NCBI RefSeq assembly: GCF_000516985.1
Contig: NW_006917092.1
Span: 6,327,888 to 6,391,887 of the forward strand
DNA: 64,000 nt
Source of the DNA: Pestalotiopsis fici W106-1
Lineage: Eukaryota; Ascomycota; Sordariomycetes; Amphisphaeriales; Sporocadaceae
Direction: 5' to 3'
In this document: positions 1 through 10,725 of the stretch, in pieces
Layout: each line of letters starts with the position of its first letter
Position numbering within the stretch: position 1 is the stretch's first letter
The notes under the pieces: model-generated
Database searches by the model: none
Seen by the model: the letters and a program-made list of their open reading frames with translations, nothing else
Told to the model about the DNA's origin: nothing
Program-made: the position numbers and the translations under genes

Positions 1-1013
1 ATCTTTTTCTTCCAATTAGCCCGACCTATCCGAGAGTGGAGCGGGATGTGCTACTCACCATATCGAAGGCGCAGATAATGAGAGCTTGAAGATTCTCGAC
101 AGAGAAGGACTCCATACTCTCAAGGATGACCGCCTGCCGGCATTGCTTCCCCAATCGAGACCGGATGTCGGGGCTTGCCAATCTTGGATCATCGGAAAAT
201 CTCACACACAAGGATGCAATCGCATGGAATATTGTCTTCATCTTGCGGCGCTCCAAGGGAACTTTCATTGCTTCCGGGAACAAACGCACGTGAAGAATGG
301 GTATCCATGGTTGAATGCGGAGAAAATAGATTTCGACTAGAGAATCAACGAGGTCCTGAGGAAGACACAGCTCGCCATCTTTCATCCAAAAGGGATCAGA
401 GCGCTGAAAATCTGATTCGCCATTTAGTTTACGCCTCTTGGGGAGCGACGCTGGCTCGTCCGCTCTCAATGTGTGTTCTTTGTTGTCAGAATGAAGCGCT
501 GAGAGCGAGGCCTTTAGTTGGGCCGTGTACTCCGGTAGGGATGCACCGTCATCCGTGAAGTCATGGTGTTTCTGGCTGCTGACGGAATCAAGGCATTTCC
601 ACACTTGCTGCCACAGCACTCCTTGTCCGAGGAACATTTTCTCTAGTGAAACTATAATTATTCAGTGGTGGTCCGAGCTGACTTGATGCGAAGCCCTCAC
701 CTAATCTTTGGTTCAGATTCTCAATCGCTCCTGTACGCATGCCTGGCTTGGCCTTCTTTCCATCATAGATACAATCAATATCTCGAGATGATCGTCAGCG
801 TTATGTCGCAAGATTATATATTATCCAAGACTGACTGTATCGGGTGCAGTGAGAGCATGGCCGTGCACGCGAGCATTTTGCCTTCTTTTGGCGACACGCT
901 TGACACGCCGGGCCTTCGTCACTTCTTCCTGCACCATTTTTCTTTCTTCCAGATTCCTCTTCTCTAGGCTCTTCATCGCAAAGGTCATCCTCAGATTCAT
1001 CATAATGGGCCAT
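1..1013 (-). CDS. Zn(2)-Cys(6) fungal transcription factor, 3' end cut by window edge
   Basis: Probable nuclear DNA-binding regulator. Three exons can be joined: 836-1013, 701-781 and 59-651, with a fourth starting beyond the edge after a donor at 58. The joined N-terminus carries a complete zinc binuclear cluster, Cys-x2-Cys-x6-Cys-x5-Cys-x2-Cys-x6-Cys; the sixth Cys lies in the second exon, so the intron splits the finger. It is followed by the basic linker KKAKPGMRTGAIENLNQRL and a short dimerisation-like segment. Further on, a region starting CLPQDLVDSLVEIYF matches the start of the fungal-specific middle homology domain (PF04082 type). The ATG at 1013 is followed by an acidic leader typical of this class. 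The gene is divergent from the permease at 1595. Its target genes are unknown. The family call is firm; the C-terminus is missing. Confidence 0.85.
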
Positions 1014-1228
1014 CTTCTTGGACGAAAAGCCTGCCTAGAAGACGAGTCCAAACTTTGTATGAGCCTTCGACAGTGGGTATCGCCGATGGGCACAGGACTC
1101 CTTGTGTGAAAGTCAATAAGCGAGTTGATTACGGAACGGGAAGGCAAACGACTGTAAGGAATGAGTGTAGGGATGAAAGTTGGGACGAGCCTGGCGAACG
1201 AGCATTCAATGCACACTTGGGTTCGCTA

Positions 1229-1263
1229 CCCCAGATCCCCCCAGTGCCCCCAGGATTCCCCAG
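1229..1263. promoter_or_regulatory. Four phased CCCCAG (CTGGGG) hexamers, CreA/Cre1-like
   Basis: Within the 581-bp divergent promoter between the Zn2Cys6 factor and the permease, CCCCAG occurs at 1229, 1239, 1248 and 1258. The reverse complement CTGGGG fits the fungal carbon-catabolite repressor consensus SYGGRG. Spacing of 9-10 bp puts all four on one face of the helix. Function is inferred; nothing else clear is seen between 1014 and 1594. Confidence 0.45.
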
Positions 1264-1594
1264 ATTGTGGAGAAAGCTGAGCTGTTCGCGTCGAATTTCA
1301 CCGGAGACGAGGTGAGTGCGGAGGTCGGGGAAAGTCCCGGCAAGTGCTCCGGTCGCTTAACCATGGTCGCTAGGACACTGCCAGGATATTCGTAATTGGC
1401 GACCAGGGTACACTCGTGATAACGTCCCAGTGGGAGCGTTGGAAGCACTTATAGTCGCGGTGCACTCGCCAGATTTGGCCAGAATTTTATGGGAACGGCT
1501 GCAATTCACATGCTTCATCGCGACGAGATATCCCATTTACCCACATTGAGTTGTTCCGCCAGTAATACTGATTCCATCATTCACGCGCGCCGCA

Positions 1595-3256
1595 ATGGGG
1601 TTTCCAGACAGCATTGAGCCGCGGGCCGGTGGAGAGCCAACCACGCCAGCGAAATTGGAAGCAGACACTGCACCAGGACAAGACGATTGTGAGGTAATCA
1701 CCAAAACAGTCAATGGAGTATTTTTCACATCTAATTGCAAATAGACTACTCCGTATCTAGCGCAAGAGGCCTTGTACATCGATGACCAGACAAACAAGAA
1801 GCTATTCTGGACCGTTAATCGGCGGATTCTCGCATGTATGCTGGGAACTTATTTCTGCCAGTCTCTGGACAAAGGCACTCTCGGATTCTCGTCCATCATG
1901 AACATCAGAGAGGACGCCGGTCTCGTGGGACAGCAATACAGCTGGCTTGGGACAATCCTCTATATGGGAGTGCTGGTGGGTGAATACCCTACCAATTTGC
2001 TCCTGCAGAAGCTTCCAGTGGCGAAATATCTCGCTGTCAATGTCTTTTGCTGGGGTGTCGTCATTGCCTGTTCAGCTGCAGCGAATAACTTTACATCGCT
2101 CATGGTTGTCCGATTTCTGCTGGGAGTCTTTGAGTCTTGTGTCCAGCCTACCTTTATCATCATGACGGCCATGTGGTATACCAAAAAGGAACAAACCACT
2201 CTGACCTCTCTTTGGTATTGCATGTCCGGCGTGCAGCTGATGGTTGGAGGCATCATCGCCTGGGGGGTATCGCATTTCAATGGCCATCCTATCAAGTCAT
2301 GGCAACTCCTCTTCCTAGTCCTCGGACTTGGAACTTGTGTCTGGGCCGTCTTCATTGGTTGGTGGCTTCCCGACTCGCCCATGAAAGCAAAATGTTTTGA
2401 CGAAGATGAGAAACGCCTCATGATTGAGCGAGTTCGCGCAAACGAGACGGGAATCCAAAACAAAGTATGGAAACGCTACCAAATGATTGAGGCTTTCAAG
2501 GATCCTATTGTTTGGTGCTATGTTTTGCTCAACGTCACTTCAACACTTGTTATCGGCGGTCTGGGCGTCTTTTCAAATATCATCATCTCCTCCTTTGGTT
2601 TCACCTACCTACAAACGCAGCTGCTCAATATTGCACAAGGAGCGGTCACGATTATCGTTATGATTGGCAGTGCTACGCTGGCGACATGGACAAACCAGAC
2701 AGCTTGGGTCATGCATGCTTGGACAATGTGAGTTACTCTCGAGATACTAAACTTGCTCTGCCCTTTAATTCTTACATTCTACAGTCCTCCAATCATTGGA
2801 ACAGCCATCATCTGTGCCATTCCTCCGACGAGCTCCAACAAGGTCGGACTTCTAATTGCTTTCTACTGCACCCAATTTTACCTGGCAGAGGGCAACCTGA
2901 TCTTTTCTCTCATCTCTCGGAACGTCGCTGGGCAGACAAAGAAATCGACAACGCTTGCATTGAGCTTCATCTTCTGGGCGGCAGGTAACATGACGGCGCC
3001 ACAGGTCTTCCAGGCATCGGATAGCCCACGGTATCTCAAAGGATTCATTGCCCATTTCTGCCTCTACGGTCTGTTCAACCTTGTTCTGGTCGTTTTGCGA
3101 ATTCTTCTCGTGCGCCGGAATCGCGCCAAACGAAGCGATGCGGCCGAGACTCAAAGTAATGGTACTAAAAATGGCTCGGATGAGAAAATTGAGCACGTTC
3201 ACGCATTTCAGGATTTGACAGATATGGAAAATCCTGATTTCAGGTACGACTTTTGA
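1595..3256 (+). CDS. MFS permease, allantoate/anion:cation symporter (Dal5-like) family
   Basis: Plasma-membrane major facilitator transporter, probably for a small organic anion such as allantoate, ureidosuccinate or a vitamin acid; the substrate cannot be read from sequence. Exons 1595-1693, 1745-2727 and 2785-3256 join to 517 aa, usual for the family. After a soluble N-terminus of about 60 residues come about twelve hydrophobic segments. The opening stretch QSLDKGTLGFSSIMNI and the following segment with GVLVGEYPTNLLLQKLP are characteristic of the anion:cation symporter group, as is NKVGLL near the start of exon 3. The C-terminal tail is polar. The start was chosen because this ATG joins in phase through a short intron to the conserved core. 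It shares a promoter with the Zn2Cys6 factor, so regulation by that factor is plausible but unproven. Confidence 0.88.
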
Positions 3257-3768
3257 ATGCTGAAAGATGGGGTACGGTTCGAGCAGCTTCTTCAACAACC
3301 AAGGGAGTTTTCACAGCTTCTGCCATTACACCAAATGAAATTCTACAGTCATTTTTCCAGTGGTGCTAGGTGGTGCTATAAGGCCTGTACTTGGGTATCT
3401 ACAGCCCCGGGTTATGGAAGTAATTCTCAAATCTCGCCCACCGTGTCAGGTTTCAGGGTTTGTCATTGTGATAAGCTGGGCCACTTATTGATATACGGTC
3501 AGAAAGTAGACATCATGTATCCATTCAGTCAGTCCATGAAAAAGAAAAACGCAGGGGATTTTGTAATTAGATCACTGTGGGTATAGGCCAAAATTCGGGT
3601 GCCTAGGCCCATCTTAATTAGTGCCCCGCGTCTGGCGTGGAGGCCTTTTAGGCGGCAGAGCAGAAATCTTACAATCTCCAGCGTTTATGCGTGATATCAA
3701 GAGACTCGCATATTGTCGTCCTACAAATCCTTTCATTACATTTATGATCGACACAACTTTTGGTGGTC
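3257..3768. other. Intergenic, 512 bp, no feature seen
   Basis: 3' flank of the permease and 5' flank of the ankyrin-HET gene. No coding signal, tRNA or repeat is visible. An ATG at 3744 lies upstream of the HET start but out of frame. Confidence 0.5.
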
Positions 3769-6622
3769 ATGGATCACGACAAATTGAAGAATGATTACTT
3801 CTTTGCCCAAAAGCATGGCGGTTGGCGTAAGGGTATGTACGGTCGCTGGAAAGAAATACTGGAAAACGGATACGACGCAAACGAAGAATGGAACAACAAT
3901 TCCAAACGTGCATCGCCCTTATTTAGTGTCGTCTTGGACAATGAATTGGAGCTGGCTGAATTGCTACTTGCCCACGGCGCTTCTACCGAGAAACCTCATT
4001 CTGCAGGACGTACACCACTTCAAGAAGCTGTGGTCCTTTCGTCTGCCGCCATGGTTCAGCTTTTGCTAGACCGCGGGGCAAAAGTTGACGCTCCTATCCG
4101 TTCCGGCCTCCTGGTGGGCGGTACTGCTCTGCATCTAGCAGTCATGGAAGGGAGGATGGAGATTGTGAGAACACTATTGGCTCACAAAGCCGATCCTCGA
4201 GCGCAGACAGAGGCAGGCTGGACACCCGTCGACATTGCCATGCTAGATCATCAGGTGGTAATGCTTGAAGCCTTGTCCAAAGATAATGATCTATTAAGCA
4301 TTCTTGATCGGGATCAACCGGGAAAGGAAAATGGTGGATTCAGCAATCGAGCTACCATCGCTTTTCATCTCCTCGAGAACAGTGTGCGACACACTGACCG
4401 CAGTCACGCATCATTCTACCAAGGCTGTCTCTCAGCAATATTGAGCGAATTGCGTCATTATCAGAAAGAGATCTCAAATCTGGCTATGATATTGTGTCGC
4501 GAGATGAATGCCGCATTAAAGGCAGAGGCAGGCGTGAATGGGGACATTGTTTGGCCCAGAAAACTGTGCGATGCGTGTGGAAGATTCGACGTCCAAGACT
4601 ATCACGACGCGTTGAAGATCTTTGAGCACAGCCCAAATTTCTCAGCATTGATGCAGTCATCGAACAATGGATGCAATTTGTGCCAACTCTTGGTCGGTGC
4701 GCTGGGAGAAAAATGGTGCCTTTTGCACCAGATTGACAAGAAATGGTTGAAGGAGTTTGGGAAAGACCCGAGAGTGCGCGTCAGGCTTGATCCACGTAGG
4801 AATGTCAAGACGAAGGACGGAGAATACCAACTAATTGTGGTATGTGACGAAAAAATTGCATTCCTAGATCTCAACCACGTTCAAAGTATGTTCTCCTGGA
4901 AATAATGAACCAACATGGCCAGAAACACCAACTGACACCGTCACAGAACAACTGAACCACGCCGTGGCGGAAAGTCAACCATATGACACCCAAGGAAGTG
5001 GCTCGGACAGAAGCCTTGCCATGGCGCAAGCTTGGATGCAGAGATGCGAAGACGAACATTCATCCTGCCGCCGAGCCGAGCATGGAATGCTTCCTACGCG
5101 GGTCATCGATGTGGGCAGCAATGATACCCCGCCTCGCATATATGTTTCAAACAGAGAGCGCGTTCCTTATGCGGTCTTGTCCTACTGTTGGGGTGCCAAT
5201 CAAAACATCCTTCTGCTGACGACAAATGTAAATGCTTACACTGAGTGTATTCCGGTTGAGTCGTTGCCGCGCACTATAGCCGATGCGGTTATTATCACCC
5301 GGAAGATGAAACTGAGATACTTGTGGGTGGATGCGCTTTGCATACTTCAGAACTCCGAAGAAGACCTGGCCCACGAGTTGTCTTACATGGGAGACATATA
5401 CGCCAATGCATTATTCACAATTGCCGCCAAAGATTCAAATGCTTCGACCGACGGATGTTTTCGAGAGAGGAACTGGCCAGCCAGCGCGCTGGTCCCATTA
5501 AATATCCGTCTACCAACGAAGACAACACAACGAGAATCCGACATCCTTGGACAAATCGTCAATACTCGCACCTCCTGTCTCAACAGATTGATGATTGTAT
5601 CAAGGTGGAGAGGGTCCGGTGATCGAAACGTCCCAGTGCTGGAGACGCGCGGTTGGACGCTGCAAGAGGAACTACTCTCCCGTCGTGTACTGAATTTTGA
5701 AAAAGGCGGCCTCAGCTGGACTTGCTTGGAAGGAATGTGCTCAGAGGGAAGCCCGGAGCAGGCCGACGTTCGCAGCTGGCACAAGTGGCAGTATGCCATC
5801 AAGCGCGTGATAGTCACAGGCTTTGAAGGCTATGGAAGCCTGAATCGCGTCGAAGAGACAGAGCTCTTCAATTACTGGCTCGAGGTCGTAGAGAACTACC
5901 TGAGCCGAAAGTTGACGAAGCCAGGTGACAAGATCGCCGCCATAGCTGGTGTACAAGCTGCCATCGGAAGACACCTGAAGGACATGCCTATTGCCGGGAT
6001 GTGGAGAGACCAATTCTTTGCACCAAGCCTGCTGTGGAGAGTAACGAATAAACACAAATACGAGTATCTTTATTCTTTTCCTTGCCCCTCCTGGAGCTGG
6101 GCCTCTGCATCACGCTCAGTGATATATACGCCAATTCCATTGCACCCTAGAGACCCCAACAAACCATGGGTGTGGTGGAATGAGTGGACGCATTCCCCAT
6201 CTGTTGTGGACTGGAATATCACCGAAAACGGTCTCAGCAGTATTGATGGGCACGTGGCTGTACGTTGCAGGTTGATACGAGAGGACGACATGGAATGTGA
6301 GAAACACTTTGTCGATGACTTTTACAACAATCCGCCACGGAGCCAGGTCAAAGCGGAGGCAATTCACTTTGAGACCCACCACGACTTTGTCGGCGCTGCG
6401 GCCATAAATGATACCTACCTCATGCTCGTCCATACAGCTCAACTTTGTGAAGGCGAGACTGCGTTTGGCTCCCGCAAACACGACATCAAAACGCATCTTT
6501 TAAGGCTGCAGAAGATCTCGGAAGATGAAATGGATTTCAAGCGGATAGGCATGGTCATTACTCGGTCATGGGCTAACAAGTGGCTGGAAAAGGCCGACGA
6601 GGAAACCATTCGGCTATTCTAG
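3769..6622 (+). CDS. Ankyrin-repeat/HET-domain fusion protein
   Basis: Putative heterokaryon-incompatibility-type protein of about 930 aa. Exons 3769-4885 and 4947-6622 join in phase. Residues about 45-165 hold at least three ankyrin units (TPLQEAVVLSSAAMVQLLLD; TALHLAVMEGRMEIVRTLLA; TPVDIAMLDHQVVMLEAL). A middle part with paired cysteines (LCDACGRF, NNGCNLCQLL) is the region often found just before HET domains. The HET domain follows in exon 2, with YAVLSYCWG near 447-455, YLWVDALCI near 496-504 and GWTLQEELLSRR near 611. HET domains mediate non-self recognition and programmed cell death in several fungi; whether this one does is unknown. The ATG at 3769 is the first in frame. The stop lies only 67 bp from the convergent P450 stop, so transcripts probably overlap. 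Confidence 0.87.
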
Positions 6623-6689
6623 GCCAATGCTGTACATGAGCGATAGATGGATGGTTATTGGGTTTATCACAGTGACTCAACCTTTCTAC

Positions 6690-8453
6690 CTACGTGCTAT
6701 TATTTTGCTCGACTGGCTTCAATGATACCCATAGCTCCGGCTTCATTGTGGAGTGAAAAACCTTGACAGGTTTCATTTTACCATTCAGACCCCATATCTC
6801 GTTCTTCGCCCTGTAATCCGATACATCTAGCTCCATGTCGAAATGCCAAAGCAGATTGGCGGCAAGGAGGCGCATTTCCATGTATGCCAGATTCTTGCCA
6901 ATGCACACCCGAGGCCCAGTGCCAAAAGGCAGCGACGCATTCAAATGGTCATTTGTAAATTGCTCGCCCTCCCCCAACCAGCGCTCAGGTCGAAATGAAT
7001 CGGGTTTGCAGAAATTCAAACTCGAATGCGTCGTGGCCCAGGGCGACACGGCAACGGTCTTGCCTGCGGGTACATAGTAGCCGTCTATCGTTGCACCGCC
7101 TGGAGGGACTATACGTTGTTGGCTTGCTGCGGATGGCGGGAAAAGTCTGAGTGCCTCGTTCAGAGATGCCTCTAGATATCGTAGATCCTTCACCTTTTCC
7201 CACTTGATATCGTCGCTCGCCCAAAGTGCTTCACGAACCTCTTTCACAAGACGGTCATAGACCTTTGGGTGTGTGCAGATGTAATAAGTCCAGCCAGTCA
7301 TAGCAGTGGCCGTTGTATCGGTTCCTGCGCTAATGAAGAGTGCCATATTGAGAACCACCTCGGTCTGAGAAAGCGACTTTCTCGACTCATTCTTGAGAAT
7401 GTGGTAGAGAAAGTCGGGGTGATCCCTATCTCCGGCTCCAAGACGGGCAAGCGTCTTCTTGCGAGAATTCTCCAGATGAGTGGTGCGCCACTGGGATGCT
7501 TTTCTGGGCACCAAGAGTTTTACCAGCACATACTCGAGCCAAGTCCCCACTCCAGACAATCGACGTATGCCTTGGGTCCAAGCGGCTGCTATAAACACAT
7601 TGATCACGGAAGTCGACCATTCAGTGACTGAGCCTTGGTCTAGACAACCAAATGGCTCCGCAAAGCATAGCTCTCCCATAACATCAAAGGCCACGTACGT
7701 GTCTGACAACCTGGTCAGCATTGCAGTCGTCGGACAGTTCCTTTCATTCTTATTCTAAACTTACACCAATCTGAGAAATCCACGGATTGTTTCTCTTGGG
7801 CAAATCTCTTGAGAACGGCTACCAACTTGTGTATATGCACACTGATCAGACTTTCGTGCTGAATCAATGCGCTGTTGGTGAAGAGGTAACCCAGCGCTCT
7901 GCGTTGACGTGCATGGTTTTCGTTCAGGGCGAGGCTTACACCCGTCTGTCCATTGACATTTCCCACCGCGCCAAGAAAGATGGGACTTTTTTCCATGTTT
8001 AAACCTCCCTTCTGTAGCTTGGCGTTAGCTCTAGAGGACGTCCATAATTGTTGTCGACTTACTCGAAGTCCGTATATCTCCTCTCGCGCTTGTACACTGA
8101 CAAAGCCCAACTCGTTTGGAGATACCCTTACCACGGGGCCGTACTTCTCGTGCAACCACCGGTAATAGATGTGCTGGTTTCCGGTCACCAAAGCCAAGGT
8201 GGCCGGTAGCTCTGATACGCTGTTGATCCATGGTCCTGGCACCGAACGAAGTGGATGAAAAAGGCTTCGGTAGACTGTCTGAATGAAGAAGACGATGGCG
8301 ACCTAGTGATTGATGTTAGACTTCTATGCTTGTTTTGTAAATGCGAGGCCAACTCACGACAATAGCAATTGTTGCAAGAAGTGAGTCCGCAGAAATAGTC
8401 TTTATCAGTCCCACGTGCAGCAATGCACTGGGCGATGTTGTCGCCTCTGCCAT
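6690..8453 (-). CDS. Cytochrome P450 monooxygenase, CYP65-like (isotrichodermin C-15 hydroxylase type)
   Basis: Haem monooxygenase anchored in the endoplasmic reticulum. Exons 8358-8453, 7767-8302 and 6690-7710 join to 550 aa. The first exon plus the start of the second encode an N-terminal hydrophobic anchor, followed by the proline-rich hinge HPLRSVPGPW. All signature motifs are present: AGTDTT in helix I (about 339-344), ExxR as EALR (about 396-399), FRPERW (about 450-455) and the haem loop FGTGPRVCIG with the ligand Cys near 480. The family guess rests on the overall style of the N-terminal third; the substrate is unknown. It is divergent from the methyltransferase at 9067, 613 bp away, which fits a shared promoter and a two-step modification of one compound, but no scaffold-forming synthase is in the window. 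Confidence 0.92.
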
Positions 8454-9066
8454 TCTACGGTTTGCCAGAGAATGACTTGGCTCGGGAGCACTTGACTGAG
8501 AAATCTTGTCAAGTTTTAGGAGACTATTAACGAAATCTCCTTTGTCTATTCCACAATTGATGTCATTTGCACTCTCATCGCGTGCATGTTAAGAACCTCA
8601 GTCGTGCCGGCCCAGACAGATGGAACGGTACGTACCAAAAGCCTAGAGACACTTGAGCCTACGCAGCATTCATCATTGAAACATGCTCAGAATCCCTCAG
8701 CACAAGCGCGGTATCCATGCTGGCAGTGCTAATGTGGTAGGACTAGAGAATTGTTCCAGGTGTGACATTGTATCTACCGGGTCTGGGGTGTCGAACTACT
8801 TAATGTGCTCAAACCAACGCATACTATCTCCCTCTTCCCAGGCTTGTGACCGCAGTGGAGTCGCCTGGTATTTAGCACAGCGTTGATCAGGGCTACTAGG
8901 TATAGTTTGAACCACTGCTCCAGCTTGCCAAGATGCACCAATACGCTACGCTAAACGTAAGGTGCCAAATGCCCAAAGAATATAAGACTGCGTATGTATA
9001 CACCAAATGCATTCTTACAATTCGACGCCATAAATAACACACGTTGCACGTGATCAAAACACAACC
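8454..9066. promoter_or_regulatory. Divergent promoter, P450 / methyltransferase
   Basis: A 613-bp gap between two divergent start codons. A perfect E-box, CACGTG, sits at 9047-9052, 14 bp before the methyltransferase ATG. No other gene or repeat is visible. A bidirectional role is inferred from layout only. Confidence 0.4.
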
Positions 9067-9843
9067 ATGGTCGACACGGAAGAACTTGCGAAAGGGTACA
9101 CGCATGTCAACAGCACCCAGTATGACGCCGGACTCTTTCTTCTCAAGCGGCTAGGCATCGCGCCAGGAATGCACGTCCTGGATGTTGGTTGTGGCACTGG
9201 CGAGCTCACAACTCACGTGGCTGGCCTTGTGGGGGAGGATGGCAAAGTTGTTGGTGTTGAGCCGAGCAACGAGAGACTTGCCATTGCGCGCGAAACAGCA
9301 CCGCCAAATCTTACATATCGGCAAGGATTCGCCGAAGACCTGTCTTCATTCCCTGCATCGACTTTCGACATTGTTTTCGTCAACTCGACTCTGCACTGGG
9401 TACAAGATCAGCCAAAGGCGCTCAAGGAGTTTGCCCGTGTGCTGAAGCCCGGTGGCCGAGTGGGTATTTCGGGAGGATCTGGAGACTTTCTCACTCATCA
9501 GGAGAGGATAAAGGAGGACGTGCTTTCACGAGAACCCTACCGGCACTACCCTGAGGAAGCACCACCGAAATTTCTCAAGCGACAAGAAATCGAGAATTTA
9601 GTTGACAATGCCGGCTTTGCCAGGAAGGATATTGTTATCAATAAGATCATCAAGTCGACCAAGGATGCAGATGGTATGATCAATTGGCTGGACACGAGCT
9701 CGTCGGGAAAGACATATGGTGGAATACCTCTAGATTTGCGCCCCAAGGCGAGAGAAGAGATGAGACTGGAATGGGACAAGCTGGCTACACATGATGGAAT
9801 TCATATGGACATGGAGTTACTTGTGACTGTAGCCACAAAGTAG
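9067..9843 (+). CDS. SAM-dependent class I methyltransferase (type-11 fold)
   Basis: Cytosolic methyltransferase of 258 aa, single exon. Motif I is VLDVGCGTGEL at about residues 38-48, with the acidic ribose-binding residue in the next strand (VVGVEPSNERL). Motif II/III is seen as FDIVFVNSTLHWVQD and the post-motif as LKPGGRVGISGG. The layout resembles trans-aconitate methyltransferase-like and other small-molecule enzymes rather than protein or RNA methyltransferases. The ATG at 9067 follows a favourable AACC context. Substrate is unknown. Its neighbour is a divergent P450, so tailoring of a secondary metabolite is a reasonable guess. Confidence 0.88.
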   Translation: MVDTEELAKGYTHVNSTQYDAGLFLLKRLGIAPGMHVLDVGCGTGELTTHVAGLVGEDGKVVGVEPSNERLAIARETAPPNLTYRQGFAEDLSSFPASTFDIVFVNSTLHWVQDQPKALKEFARVLKPGGRVGISGGSGDFLTHQERIKEDVLSREPYRHYPEEAPPKFLKRQEIENLVDNAGFARKDIVINKIIKSTKDADGMINWLDTSSSGKTYGGIPLDLRPKAREEMRLEWDKLATHDGIHMDMELLVTVATK

Positions 9844-10725
9844 CCCACCCTATAATCATAAATCCGGGGGCTGCTTTGTCCTCAAGCTCGTACCATGGCG
9901 CATTGCGACCGGGAGTGATCACTGTGACTTGACCCGTTGGTTGAAAGGCTACCTATGTAATCAAGGATAGCAAATCGGGGGTCTGCACTCAAGTACGCCA
10001 AGAGGAACTTGGTAAATCAGTCGTGGCTTCCGGTCTCCCGAGCCGGACCGTCCCGATGAGTCGCAAGGGAGCAGTTGTCGAGGTGCGCGCTGGCCTTGGT
10101 GTTTACTGAAACGGCGACGCTGACGACGACCACGATTAAGATCGGCGAGAGTTTGCAGCCAGCTTTGACATCAACACCGAGGCATTGCAAGCAGGAATCA
10201 TTTTATGGGCCTTTATTTTCTGCCGAAAACCGACAACTTCGTATGCCGAACCGACCAAGAGAATATAGTATGTATGAAATCGCAAAACGCATTATGTGAC
10301 ATTACTTGTGGGGATAGGGCCAAGCAAATTGCACAGACAAGACACTCCTATATAGGTAACCTAGGTAGGTAGGCATGTGCCGAGCAGGGAGTGGAATTTC
10401 TTTATACAGGGCGCAGGCGAAGAAAAGAAGTGCTTCGGACATAATAAGGGATCGAAACTTAGTTTCATGCCATTGTCGTCATTTCCCTACCCCTGCCCCG
10501 CCGCGCCGCCTCGGAGGTATCGGATTTCAAATATCTCGAATGTCGATCAACGACGAGGAGGAAAAATACATATCAGAGATGATTTTACTATCCAAAGGGG
10601 TCGTCTATTGATTGAGCGGTCACGATGCTTTGGAATTGATTTCACGTTTTGACTTGACGCTCTTTTAGCCCGAGGCTCTTTTTCATTTCGCTCGCTCTCT
10701 TCTCTGCTCTCCAGGTGTCGCCAAT
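9844..10725. other. Intergenic, 882 bp, promoter of secreted-protein gene
   Basis: No coding feature is supported. A run with AACCTAGGTAGGTAGG lies at 10358-10373, one of several such elements in this window. A pyrimidine-rich stretch (10660-10715) just before the ATG at 10726 is typical of a fungal 5' leader. Confidence 0.45.

Noticed and set aside
821..1216. 131-codon frame overlapping the Zn2Cys6 first exon
   Set aside because: The overlapping frame at 836-1013 contains the full zinc cluster and splices cleanly to the next exons.
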